The translations under genes and the position numbers were made by a program. A DNA stretch of 64,000 nucleotides from Carpediemonas membranifera. Taxonomy: Eukaryota; Fornicata. Location of the stretch: positions 372,001 through 436,000 of the forward strand of contig JAHDYR010000064.1 of the NCBI GenBank assembly GCA_019828565.1, read 5' to 3'. Below the pieces are notes generated by a model. The model was given only the letters and a program-made list of their open reading frames with translations, did no database searches and was not told the origin of the DNA. Below are positions 48,037-57,609 of this stretch, in pieces (the stretch's first letter is position 1; the number at the start of each line of letters is the position of its first letter).

Positions 48037-48181
48037 CTGTTAAATATATCCTTGCTCTGGTGAGATGCGCGACTAGTGAGTTTAGTGTGAGGGGTGACTA
48101 TATTTGTCTGCTCCCGGATTGCGAGGTCCTCGAGTGGAGTGCTAAACTGCGAACGCTGGAATTCTCAGTATCTCTGCAACG

Positions 48182-48944
48182 ATGGAACTAGATGCACCAG
48201 TGGAGGTCGCTGCTGCTGCGACTACCGGAACTACCGCTGCTGCAACTGAAGCTGTTGCCGTGACGGGCTCAGCGATGGATGGCGTGAAGAAGGTATTCAA
48301 ATTCTTGCTAGCGCTCGTTAGGAAGACTGAACACCCGTTTGTCATTGTGTTCCACATAATATTCAAGCTTATTGCCCTTCTTGTGTACGTTCTCGTTGAT
48401 ATTTTCGAGACTTTTGTGCCCTTCAGCTCAAAACTGTTTGTAGCCGCCTTATCCACTCTCATCCAGCGTTTCAGAGTCAAACACCTTCATTTTCACATTC
48501 ATAGCTGTTGTTATCTTCTGTGCTACCGACTTCTGGGTCGTCAAGAACGTCTCTGGCCGCATCCTCGTCGGGATGCGCTGGTGGTCCACTCTCGACGCCA
48601 AGGGCAACCAGATCTGGCGTTTCGAGTCCTTCCGTGCGTATGGTGTGGACAAGTCGATGAACGTCTTCGAGGTCGCGCTGTTCTGGTCCGTGATGCTGGT
48701 GACCCCCATGGCGTGGGCCGTCCTCTTCGTGCTCTCCCTCATCAGGCTCAAGCTCATCTGTGTCCTCTGCCTGGTCGCCATCGTGCTCGGCGTCGCCAAT
48801 CTTATCGGCTATGTCCGCTGCCAGAAGGACGCAAGAGGCGTAGTCACCAGCTTTGTTAAGAGAACTGGCCGTGCTGCCGGCGCACAGGCCGCCCGCAAGT
48901 ACATCGAGCACCAGTTCCGCGAACTGAACGAGGACGAGGTGTGA
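48182..48944 (+). CDS. TVP23/FAM18 family Golgi membrane protein
   Basis: Exons 48182-48435 and 48467-48944 join across a 31-nt intron (GTTTGT...CTCATCCAG) to give 243 residues. After an Ala/Thr-rich N terminus, HPFVIVFHIIFKLIALLVY starts the four-span TVP23 core. The join gives SNTFIFTFIAVVIF, then DFWVVKNVSGRILVGMRWW, the family hallmark. WSVMLVTPMAWAVLFVLS and IGYVRCQK end the core. TVP23 acts in endosome-to-Golgi and Golgi vesicle traffic. The unspliced frame runs into unrelated sequence, so the intron is well supported. TGTAAATAAAA follows the stop. Confidence 0.9.
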
Positions 48945-49030
48945 TGTAAATAAAATAACCCTGCGACGGGAAAGGCAGGTTGAGCGTGATCACAATAATC
49001 TCGTAAGGATCTGAGTGAGACTCAGTCACG

Positions 49031-49156
49031 ATGGAATTGACGCATCTCTTAGTTAAGCTGCCGCCGACCGGTGTTCAGTCGGTCTCTGCACCCGTCCTGA
49101 CCTTCCATCCTGACTCACACGTGACTCTGACTGCCGTTGACGGCGGTGCAGCCTAA
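49031..49156 (+). CDS. possible 41-aa ORF upstream of the 7-TM gene
   Basis: ATG GAA at 49031 opens a frame (MELTHLLVKLPPTGV) ending at TAA 49154-49156, just 27 nt before the 7-TM start. It may be a small gene, an upstream ORF in the 7-TM leader, or chance. No family is recognised. Confidence 0.25.
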   Translation: MELTHLLVKLPPTGVQSVSAPVLTFHPDSHVTLTAVDGGAA

Positions 49157-49183
49157 GAACAAACATCTTTTGCATCGCTCGCC

Positions 49184-50134
49184 ATGGCAGGATTAGACGA
49201 CATCTTGTTTGGCGCCCGCTTATGGGTAACGATCATCTTTGGCTCACTTAATGTCGTCTTCCTGATTGCTCTTCTTATTGCCATGCGACGCGCAAAGTCC
49301 TCCCTGTTCAGGAACCGCTATTACGATAGATTGACTTTCCTGCTATCTCTAGATCCCTTTATGACCGTGTGCTACGTCGCCATGGCTCTTCTGAACTTCT
49401 TTGACACGATTGTGTGGCCCGAACACTGGTTCTTCACCAGCAACATGAGTCCAATTACCAAATACCCGTATATGGTCATTCACGACATCGCATCGGGCTT
49501 CACATACGCCCAGTACCTCTACCTGTTCTTCATCGCGCTCTCTCTGGTCCAGACTGTGACCCGGTCCCCCGAGGACGTCACGCCCCCGCCACTCAAGCTC
49601 GCCTACCCCTGGTGGCAGCACCTCATCGTCATCTTAGCCACGCCAGTCGTCATTTTGACCAAGTTCGTGGACCATACGCAGGTGGAGGTGGGCGACGTCA
49701 CGCTGTTCCACCACTGGTTCGGGCCCGGACTCCTCGTCCGAACCCTGTACGCCCTGGCCATCATCGCCGCCATCACCATCTGCTACTTTTACAGCCTCGT
49801 CAAGATGCTCAAGAACCGCGGCAACGGGGGGTCCGACGACTACGTCAAGCACATCCGCCGCACGTTCTCCCTCTTCACCATCCTGTTCGCTGTGGAGATC
49901 ATCATCATGCTCTCCTCCCTGGCTGTACTGACGCCCATGCTCATAGTGGGCCACGCCGTCGTCCACTCGCACCTGTGGAACACGGGTTTCGCCCTCGTCG
50001 ACATCGGCTACACATTCCTGGTCTGTTGGCGCGGTGTGTTCGTTGCGTTGCTCCACATTGCCCGGACTGCCCCCATCAAGCGGTGGATCCGAGACAAACT
50101 GCACAAGAGCGATGAGGATTACGCTTATTTCTGA
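49184..50134 (+). CDS. seven-transmembrane protein, unknown family
   Basis: The 316-residue protein has seven hydrophobic segments and a short basic C-terminal tail (IKRWIRDKLHKSDED). A basic RRAKSSLFRNRYYDR follows the first segment. The layout is that of a GPCR-like or Pth11/TMEM145-type receptor, but none of the class signatures (DRY, NPxxY) is seen. Ligand and function are unknown. GATAAAG follows the stop. Confidence 0.65.
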   Translation: MAGLDDILFGARLWVTIIFGSLNVVFLIALLIAMRRAKSSLFRNRYYDRLTFLLSLDPFMTVCYVAMALLNFFDTIVWPEHWFFTSNMSPITKYPYMVIHDIASGFTYAQYLYLFFIALSLVQTVTRSPEDVTPPPLKLAYPWWQHLIVILATPVVILTKFVDHTQVEVGDVTLFHHWFGPGLLVRTLYALAIIAAITICYFYSLVKMLKNRGNGGSDDYVKHIRRTFSLFTILFAVEIIIMLSSLAVLTPMLIVGHAVVHSHLWNTGFALVDIGYTFLVCWRGVFVALLHIARTAPIKRWIRDKLHKSDEDYAYF

Positions 50135-50273
50135 GGCCGATAAAGATTAACCGTTACCTCTCTGGCATGTTGGGTCAGGCATGGAACAGGGTACTAGGGC
50201 ATCAGTGCCCTCTATGGGGGGGGGTTAGACGACTGTTCTCTGAGTTTGGTCCTGCTGATTTTATGAAGAATCT

Positions 50274-50352
50274 TGAGAAGACGATTTTACTACCGACCTA
50301 AGATGAGAGGAGGAGGCAGACATGGCGGTATAGCGTTGTATTAAGCGCTTGG
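50274..50352 (+). repeat. diverged copy of the dispersed repeat upstream of CFAP210
   Basis: GAGAAGACGAT, CTACCGACCTAAGA and GAGGAGGCAGACA parallel the 101-bp repeat (38797-38850) in order. The copy ends with GTATTAAGCGCTTGG, which parallels 38050-38064. It lies about 65 bp before the CFAP210-like start. Confidence 0.55.
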
Positions 50353-50416
50353 TTGTCCCTTCCGTCCACAAAAGGCTGTGCCTTATCCTGCCAAAAATCG
50401 CAACAACTCTCTGAAC

Positions 50417-51899
50417 ATGGCTGGTTTGTCTCGATGCGCTCCATAGATCTCACTTAGTCGACGAAACATTGTTTGGATATACGGTAAAGCGGGAAGCCGC
50501 TGACGCAACCACTGCCGTTGTGTCCCTGGATGATTATCGCCGCATGCGTGGTGTTGCAACCTCCATACAATCAGCCTCGAAGAACGATGCCCTTGAGCGC
50601 CGCCAAAAGTCGAAGGAGAAGGCTGCCAAGTGGAACAACACGATTTCTGGCCTTCAGAAACAGCGGCTTGCCGACCGCCAGCGCCGCATCGAGGAGGAAG
50701 AGGAGCGCAAGCGCGAACTCGACCGCGAGATGGAGCTTCTTGCTATGAAGGAGCACGCCGAGACTATCCAGCGTGCTCGGGACGTCATCAACGACCAGGA
50801 TGACCGCATCCAGGCCTTCAAACGGGCCTCGGACGTCTCCAAGTGCCTCGACACCGTCGGAATCCAGCTCGCAGAAAAGCAGGCCCGTGCCAAGGCCGAG
50901 AAGGAGGAGGACCAGCGCTGGGCAACCCATCTTAAGGCCCAGGAAGAGGCTGAGAAGGCTGACGATGCCCGTAAGGCCGAGGAGAGGTGCAAGGCCGCGC
51001 TAGAGCTGAAGAAGACCCGCATCGAGCAGCTCGAGGAGAAGCGCCGTGGCCTGGACGAGGAGGCCGCCCAGGACCGCATGGAGGGCGAGATAATTGCCGC
51101 CGAGGCCCGCCAGGACGAAGAGGCCGAGATCGAGCGGGTCGCCGAACAGAGACGGCGCGCCCTGGTCGTCAACAAGGAGAACACGCAGGTCTGGGAGGAC
51201 CAGGCCCGCCGCAAGCAGGCCGACCGTGCGGCCGACGCTGAGTCGCTCGTGATGGCGGATGAGCTGACTGTCTGGGGAGACCACATCGAGGCCGCCAAGA
51301 AGAAGTCCGAGCAGCGCTACGTTGACGCTGCCGTTGCCCGGCGTGAGCAGACATACGGAAAGCTCGCCCGGCACCTCCAGGAACAGACGACGTCGTTCGA
51401 ACGGAAGCTTGAGGTCGAGGAGCGCGAGGCCGAGGAGAAGTTCGTCAACGAGGAGGCCGCCAAGAAGGCACGGCAGCTTGAGATGCAGCAGATGTGCGAC
51501 CGGCAGCGGCGGCTGCAGATGAAGCGGGCCGAGGAGGTCGCCGCCCGGGAACGCAGGATAGCCGAGAGCATGAAGCAGAACCTCGACAAGAACATCGCCG
51601 AGCTGAGGGCCGCGGAGAAGCAGGAGCTGATGGACAAGTACCGTCAGGCCAAGGAGCTTTCGATCCACCAGCGGAAGGAGGCCGTCCGCCAGAGGGCCGC
51701 CAAGAAAAATGCCCGGGCCCAGGAGGTCCAGCGATACGAGGCTATGGCCCAGGCCGTCGCTGCGGACGAGAAGGAGTTCATCGAGCGGTACGAGAGCGAC
51801 CTGCTGGCCCGGCGGGACAAGGGAGAGAACGTCGACCCGCTCGCACTGGCACTCGGGAAAATGAAGGTCAAGAGCCAGAAGCTCGAGAGCACGATGTAA
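50417..51899 (+). CDS. CFAP210/CCDC173-like axonemal coiled-coil protein
   Basis: A 7-nt first coding exon (50417-50423, ATGGCTG) and a second exon (50458-51899) join across a 34-nt intron (GTTTGT...CTCACTTAG) to give 482 residues starting MAVDETLFGY. The second exon alone has no ATG near its beginning. The body is almost continuous coiled coil. The N-terminal part (LDDYRRMRG, KAAKWNNTISGLQKQRLADR, SDVSKCLDTVGIQLAEKQ) follows the CFAP210 pattern. CFAP210 is a microtubule inner protein of doublet microtubules. Related CFAP45/CFAP53-type proteins share the E/K/R-rich coil, so the subfamily is likely, not certain. The stop lies in ATGTAAAT. Confidence 0.75.
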
Positions 51900-52020
51900 A
51901 TACTCACTACAGCGGCGTGGGGGTCGGTGCTGGCCAACTGTAGCGTGCAACTGTGTCTCAATCGATGCATTGAGCTGGCAGTTTAAAGCAAGACAACTTG
52001 TGAAGGGTCGAACCGAACAA

Positions 52021-52121
52021 TGTGTTTATACTGCGCAGCACTGCCCTGTCTCCCTCCTACTCACGTCTTAAGTCGGTAGGGAGATCGTCTTCTCCAGGGC
52101 TTCCACAAAGCGTCTTCTTCG
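52021..52121 (-). repeat. 101-bp dispersed repeat, copy 2
   Basis: It is the reverse complement of 38770-38870 with two mismatches. On the plus strand it opens a frame starting MFILRSTALSPSYSRLKS, almost the same as the start of the nuclease-like relic. It directly abuts the truncated end of the gag-protease fragment. Confidence 0.9.
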
Positions 52122-52158
52122 AAAATAATGCCGAGGCTCCGCCCGCGCCGGATCCTGA

Positions 52159-53279
52159 TTACCCGAGTGGCGGCAGGTCCGGGCGGCCCATGAGCCAGCC
52201 ACCTTGGCGGCCGATGACGATTAGCTGGGCCATCCTAACCACGATCGCGGTGGCCTCGACGCAGTTGCCGTCGACTGTGAGTCTCGCAGTTGTCGCGCCA
52301 ATTACTAGCAGCGGCTTGCTGTCAACCGTAAACAGCTCTGGGGGGACAGGGATGCTTGTGATCTTGAGCCGCGCCCGGTTGGCCTCGGCCTCCGATAGCA
52401 GCAACGAACAGTCTGCCCCCGAGTCCGGGTCAATCATACGCTCTACCGACGACAGGGTGACCCGTGTGGGGTCAACCCAACTCACAGGGCTTGGCTGATT
52501 GGGACTGGGCGTGGGGTTGGTCGGGGCCGATGACAAGTATCTAGAGGGTTTATAAGACCCTCCGCCATGGTTGCGGTACTTCTTCTGCTGACCCCCCATC
52601 AGCTTGGCCTCCGCCCGTGCCAGCTTCTCCTTGATTGCCGCGATCTGCCGCTTGGCCTGGGCGAGTTCCCTTTCGGCCTTCTCGGCCCTGATGACCCTAG
52701 CAGGCTTCTTCGGGGCCCACATGGTGGGGCTCGCGAGGGCGACGTCGCCGCGCAGTTTGGCGACAGTCGAATCGAAGTCGACGCGCTAAGGATGGCGGCT
52801 TCTGCCGGAAGAACGTCCAAGATGGACAGGAGATGGCTGAGGAGGTGGTTGGCAGTATCCCCCTCCACAAACTCAGCGAGTTCCTCAAATGGGCGCACGA
52901 TCTTCTCGAACTGCGCCGCGGACGGCTGCCCTTCGCCGTGGTGGCGCTTGAGGGCATAGATTGCCCGGAGTTGCTTGTCCGTTGTACCGTAGAGGTACTT
53001 GGTCATGGCTTTGGTCAGCGAATTGAACTCCTTTGCCACCGCTGTGCGGTGCGCTTCGTTCACGGCAGCGTCTGGTTCGGCCTTGCCCAGCGTCTCAATC
53101 CCCTCGTCAACCCATGCCTTCAGCTCACTGTGAGCCAGCATGAGCTGGATCACGTCGCGGTCGATCAGGGACACGGCGTGGACGGCACTTTCGGCGGTTT
53201 TGACGTACAAGGCGCCGTCCCTCGTAAACTTCTTAACCTCGGCGAGGCTGAGACCCTTCAAGGAGGGTGTTTCGCTCAT
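52159..53279 (-). mobile_element. LTR-retroelement fragment: gag-like and retropepsin-like protease, no reverse transcriptase
   Basis: On the minus strand a gag-like frame starts at ATG 53279 (MSETPSLKGLSLAEV) and runs to about 52780. The reading then continues in another frame (VDFDSTVAKLRGDV...) through a Lys-rich coil to a retropepsin-like domain. That domain has IDPDSGADCSLL with the Asp-Ser-Gly site, a VIGATTARL flap region and LIVIGRQGGWLM (the ILG-type end). It stops at 52159. Ty3/gypsy-like elements have this order, but no zinc knuckle or polymerase is seen, and the sequence runs into the 101-bp repeat within 40 bp. The frame change may be programmed or decay. Confidence 0.6.
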
Positions 53280-53528
53280 GTTTAGAAGAATGTTTATACT
53301 GCACAACACAACTTGTGCTATTGAAGCAAATATGACACTGGACGATTTTGGGGACCCAGACAGGTTCAATGGTGACTTTGGTGAACGCAGTATGCTCGTT
53401 TGTGTCAATATTTTGCTGTTCACACAGGTATCTGCCGATTCTGGCGAGGACGTTGACCGAGATCAGGTTCAAGACAGCATTCGCCGTCTCGGTCGTAGCA
53501 ACCAGAAGTTTAATCGTAAGATTAGGGC

Positions 53529-54008
53529 ATGTTCTCCTTCTTTCAGCTCACACAGACGACCCTAGCCTCGGTATACGGAACCATTGCGGGATTCTTCATT
53601 ATCTCCATCTTCTGCGACTTTTTCACCCCAACAAGCTTCCTGTCGCACGCATCTGGTCTTGCCCGCAGCAGTCACCGCGAGAGCACCTCGCTTGTTGCCA
53701 TCTCTGACGCCCTCACGGCCGCGACATGCATCCTGCTCTCCGTCTGGATCAAGAAGAACCCGCTGCATCCCTGCCCCGGTGTCCGCACTGCCGCCCTAGT
53801 TCTTTCGATCGTCGTCCTTCCCCTGTGGACGTCTGTCGTCTCCATCGTCATGACGGCGTCCTTCTTCAACATGCGCTGGGACGAGTGGATCTATCCGTTC
53901 GTCCCTCTTGTCGCATACAAGTTCGTCAAGCTCGTCGACGGTCTCATCGTCGCGTCGGAGGTCGGGATGCGTGAACTTCGCCAAGTCGGTGTCTCGATCG
54001 AGGACTAA
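53529..54008 (+). CDS. small four-span membrane protein, unknown
   Basis: The 159-residue protein has four hydrophobic segments, a short loop with IKKNPLHPCPGVRT, and a hydrophilic end (MRELRQVGVSIED). I recognise no family; the size and layout recall small tetraspan proteins of the Golgi or contractile system. The start at ATG 53529 is first in frame. The upstream promoter lies next to the retroelement fragment, so it may contain element sequence. Confidence 0.55.
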   Translation: MFSFFQLTQTTLASVYGTIAGFFIISIFCDFFTPTSFLSHASGLARSSHRESTSLVAISDALTAATCILLSVWIKKNPLHPCPGVRTAALVLSIVVLPLWTSVVSIVMTASFFNMRWDEWIYPFVPLVAYKFVKLVDGLIVASEVGMRELRQVGVSIED

Positions 54009-54111
54009 GGCGCTGCATCAAAAGGAGGGGAGGGGTCATGGGTGCTGGCCAGTTAGTTGGTGTCTGGTCCCGACATTTGGTGGTTGCGAAGTTTTGTCAA
54101 ACGCCAGGAAG

Positions 54112-54819
54112 ATGATCAAGAACATCCGAAGCATTGTTAGAGTACGTGTAAAACGAATACCATCGATACCGCTCAGTATCAGCGACCTGACGCCCAAAGA
54201 TGAGACCTATATCGCAAGACTAAAGGTGATACTCGATCCCGTCGATCTCAGTTGCCTTGGGGAGAACGGCGACATCGTTCTCGCTAGATACCTCAGAGCA
54301 AGCCGCTATCGCATCTACAAGGCGCATCATCGAATCCGTCTTAACATCGGAACCGCCAAGATCGAACGCACCGGGCCCCCCGACCCCCGGCCATGTCTCG
54401 CTGTCCTCGCCGCCAGCTCTGTGCAGGGTTACCCGACCATCGTCACCCAGGCGACGGCTCTTCTGGCCAAGACCCGACCGTCTGTCCGTCGCTGCGTCGG
54501 CCTGGCCCTGGACTCCCTCGATGACGGTCATCGGTACGACATCCTCCCATTCCTGTTCATGGTCGACTGCCACGGGGTCCGGCCTGTCGAGTACCACAGG
54601 CTGGGCCGTCGTCTGGCCGTCATCGTGAGTGTGTTCCGCCAACATCCCTGCCGCCGCGGGCCACTGGTGTTGTTCAACGCCCCACTGAGCCTCAAATTGC
54701 TCGCCAGAGTCGGTTCGCAAGTCTACCCGCGTGGATCGAGCCGCTGCGTTCCCGCCCTGCTTGGAGATGCGACGCCGGTATGGTGGGGCGGGCCTGGAAG
54801 CGCCACGTGGATTAGCTAG
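54112..54819 (+). CDS. CRAL-TRIO (Sec14-like) lipid-transfer protein
   Basis: From ATG 54112 (MIKNIRSIVRV) the protein is 235 residues. The N-terminal helices have ENGDIVLARYLRASRYRIYKA, the CRAL-TRIO-N signature (D-x-x-LxRFLRA). The lipid-binding domain carries FLFMVDCHGVRP, then IVSVFRQHPCRRGPLVLFNAPLS (family: yP-x-rl-x-iiNaP). It ends with the binding-cup strand RCVPALLGD. Sec14-like proteins carry phosphatidylinositol or other lipids. It is short, so parts of the cup may be missing. Further in-frame ATG codons lie upstream but are less likely. Confidence 0.65.
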   Translation: MIKNIRSIVRVRVKRIPSIPLSISDLTPKDETYIARLKVILDPVDLSCLGENGDIVLARYLRASRYRIYKAHHRIRLNIGTAKIERTGPPDPRPCLAVLAASSVQGYPTIVTQATALLAKTRPSVRRCVGLALDSLDDGHRYDILPFLFMVDCHGVRPVEYHRLGRRLAVIVSVFRQHPCRRGPLVLFNAPLSLKLLARVGSQVYPRGSSRCVPALLGDATPVWWGGPGSATWIS

Positions 54820-54941
54820 ATGTGATTATGTCTGAATCAAAGATGCAACATAAGATTTGGGATACAGATTTTGATCTCGACTCGGCGGAGTCATGAGAGT
54901 CGCTGACTGGCCGAACGAATCTTGGCGTTTCTCGCAAAAGA

Positions 54942-55834
54942 ATGGCTACTTTCTATTGCAAGGTACGTTTTGTTGATTGCCATGGCACTTTTAAGCTGTG
55001 TAGTACTGAGATATTGCATCCGCCACATGCTGTCAAGAGCAATACATCGACCTTCTCATACAGACCGGTAACTCGGACAAGATCAACATCGTGAAGCCGA
55101 ACCCCGCTATCATTGGTCGCTGCATTAAGTGGGTGAGCACCAAGAGTGATACCAATCCTGGTATTGGCAAGTGGATGATGCTTCACGCCATTGCTTGGGT
55201 CTGCCTCTTCATTCTCTTCATTCCATGCGAGGCGATCGCCACTGTCCTGACCCCGTTCACCGGCGGTCTCAGCCACTTCGTCGGTGTTTCCCTTCCCGTC
55301 ATCATCTTCTATAACATCCTCCTCGGCAACCTCAGCGAGTCTATGTGGCTCTGCGCCCACGGTCAGATCCCAGAGTCTCTGATCGACTACTTCCGCCCCA
55401 AGTCTGAGAGCGCAAAGGGTGCCCTGATCATCACCATCGCGATGCTCCTCCTCAACCTCGTCGGCGTGGCCCTCCCCATCCTTGTAATCATCCCATTCAT
55501 CATGAAAATCGTCACCCAGCCCACCATCGGCTTCATCAAGGCCAACTACCCCGAGTACTCTGCTGGCGACATCGTCAAGAAGCAGGTCGAGGTCTTCACG
55601 AAGAACTGGGTCTACCAGGTCGTGTTCAACCTCCTCACGTCCATAGTCATGCTGTTCGAGATCATCACCCTGTTCTCCGGCACGATCATCACGCGACCCA
55701 TCATGCATGCCGTCTTCGTCTACTACCACGGTCTTGTCTTTGGTGAGGTTGTCGACGTTGATGACGAGGCGGATGCTAAGCAGGCTGTCGAGACCACCAA
55801 CCCCCTTGCTCGGAAGCCTGAGAATCAGGAGTAA
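54942..55834 (+). CDS. multi-span membrane protein with N-terminal zinc-binding motif, unknown
   Basis: Three exons give 275 residues: 54942-54962, 54996-55031 and 55064-55834. The introns are 33 and 32 nt (GTACGT...TTTTAAG and GTCAAG...CTCATACAG). The 12-codon middle exon brings together FYCKLCSTEILHPP, a C-x2-C pair. Six or so membrane spans follow (MLHAIAWVCLFILFIP, ALIITIAMLLLNLVGV) with a conserved-looking loop KANYPEYSAGDIV. The first acceptor is less certain: using TACTGAG at 55010 would drop the second cysteine. No family is recognised. Confidence 0.6.
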
Positions 55835-56053
55835 TCTGCACATTAAATGGCATTGCCGTGACGATATCTGGAGCCATGGATACGGTGGAGAAACCAGCAC
55901 CAGGCTCACGATGTGCTGTGAGCAAAGGACGATGGAAGGAGGCACAGGGCGACTGACCGGGAACGGGAGGGATCTCCCGGCAGCTTGGCAGGCTTGGACC
56001 ATTTATGTGTATACATTTGGCCACGTCACAGCACGTGTCAATCTTGCAACAAC

Positions 56054-56815
56054 ATGAACAACGAAGCTGAGCTTCAAACCCGCTCGCCAGTCGTTAAAGA
56101 AGCAGAAAGTGTACCTCATATAGATGTAGAGGTGAATGTATCGCCCGAACCCCCCGTCGTACCTGTACATTCGCAGCAAGCGGACCCTTCCCCAGCGCCA
56201 GACCTGCACACGCCAATGGCGTTCCCAGAAGAAGCTACGGCCAAGTTCTCTCTCAGAGACCAGTTACATGCAGAGACGCTGCCCGATATGGCTCACGGCC
56301 TGCTCGGCCAAGTGCGGAACTCTTACAACCGGCTCCTGGTGCTCTCCCAGCCGAAGAAGCGAGAGCGCTGGATCATAGCAGCGGTGCTCACTGTCATATT
56401 CCTCCTTCGCGTGCTCGTGGCGCAGCGGTGGTGGTTTATTGCCTACTGTAGCTGGGTGTACATCCTCTCCCGGGCCGTCCTCTTCGTCACGCCCAATGTG
56501 GACCCCGAGGACAGCCCGTCCAACTCCCTGCCGACGTATGAGAACGACGAGTACCGCCCCTTCGTGTCCAGGCTATCCGAGTTCCGCTTCTGGAGACGGT
56601 ATACCGAGACCCACGTAATCTCACTGGTGTTAACTCTGACAACACTCACTGACGTTCCCGTTATATGGCAGATCCTGGTGGTCTACTTTGTCATCCTCGC
56701 GGGCTTCTCTATTGGCCGGGAAGTCCACCGCATGCGGAAGTACGGGTATGCCCCGGACGTCCCCGTGCTGAGGAGGATCGCCGGGCTGACAGCCAAACCC
56801 AAGTTCAGCAGGTAG
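56054..56815 (+). CDS. RER1: RER1 Golgi retrieval receptor
   Basis: The 253-residue protein starts at ATG 56054 (MNNEAELQTRS) with an acidic, Pro-rich tail longer than in animals. The RER1 core has four spans, and includes VTPNVDPEDSPSNSLPTYEN, then EYRPFVSRLSEFRFW (human EEFRPFIRRLPEFKFW). VIWQILVVYFVILAGFSI closes it. RER1 returns escaped ER membrane proteins and unassembled subunits from the Golgi in COPI vesicles. GAATAAAC follows about 25 nt after the stop. Confidence 0.95.
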   Translation: MNNEAELQTRSPVVKEAESVPHIDVEVNVSPEPPVVPVHSQQADPSPAPDLHTPMAFPEEATAKFSLRDQLHAETLPDMAHGLLGQVRNSYNRLLVLSQPKKRERWIIAAVLTVIFLLRVLVAQRWWFIAYCSWVYILSRAVLFVTPNVDPEDSPSNSLPTYENDEYRPFVSRLSEFRFWRRYTETHVISLVLTLTTLTDVPVIWQILVVYFVILAGFSIGREVHRMRKYGYAPDVPVLRRIAGLTAKPKFSR

Positions 56816-57048
56816 GCGGCTGGGATTAGACCATATCTCCCGTGAATAAACCCCCGCGTGTGACAGCCAGGGCTGGGGAGTTGAGCGCTCAACATCCCCT
56901 GCACCCCCCAGACAACTACTTCCCAGACATAGCCGCTAAATGCTTTGCTGGTGCGGGGCCCACTGACGACCGACATGAGGATGAATAACAAACCATCCGA
57001 CCTGGTGACTGCAGGTGCAGTTTATCGTACATCTTCTTCACTTCAAAG

Positions 57049-57273
57049 ATGCTCGCTAAGGCTATTACAACCGCAGCCGTAGACTGTGCTGCCCTTGCTT
57101 TCTTTACTGTAGCAATTTCGCGTGCTACTCGTATCCCGATCCCAACTGAAAGGCTCCAGAACGATAGAGCTCGCCATATCGCCGATTCCTTTGTCTCTGT
57201 GGGCAATCTTCTTTGCGACAACGCCCACAAGATGCTAGACAGCTCGCGTCTTGACGATGATAGCCGTAAGTAA
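57049..57273 (+). CDS. small single-span protein, unknown (74 aa)
   Basis: ATG 57049 (MLAKAITTAAVDC) opens a frame with one hydrophobic segment (VDCAALAFFTVAI) and a basic/amphipathic rest (RIPIPTERLQNDRARHIAD). It ends at TAA 57271-57273 in AAGTAAGC. It could be a tail- or signal-anchored protein. The following 330 bp has no convincing continuation. Confidence 0.45.
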   Translation: MLAKAITTAAVDCAALAFFTVAISRATRIPIPTERLQNDRARHIADSFVSVGNLLCDNAHKMLDSSRLDDDSRK

Positions 57274-57609
57274 GCCGTAGACCCCGCCCCTAGCCTCCGT
57301 CAATGTCGATAAACGCCCTAGTTGTGCATGATGATTGACGCCCGTTGCGTGTATCACAGCCCACAACGCTGACATGCCCTCCAGCTGGGCCCATACGATA
57401 TCGGTCCGCGAGGCCAATCGCATCGTCATCACACGTCATCGAGCTCAAAAAGGATGTGGCGGATGGGCAGATGGGGCAGTCAACAGGCGTGCCGCAATAC
57501 ATGTCCGCGCCCGGCCGTGTTTGTGCCCGCGGCTATTCCTGGCAGGTGGGTGCGTGGATCATGACAACCCAGATCCCGGCATCCCGGCTGAACGAACGAA
57601 ACGCAATAG
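57274..57609. other. region before Snf7 with a weak frame
   Basis: A 111-codon frame at 57345-57680 overlaps the Snf7 start in another register and resembles no family. A GATAAAC signal lies near 57308 and probably serves the small gene before it. I do not call a gene here. Confidence 0.4.

Noticed and set aside
49184-50134. Calling the 7-span protein a G-protein-coupled receptor
   Set aside because: Seven spans are present, but none of the GPCR class motifs can be seen, so only the layout is reported.
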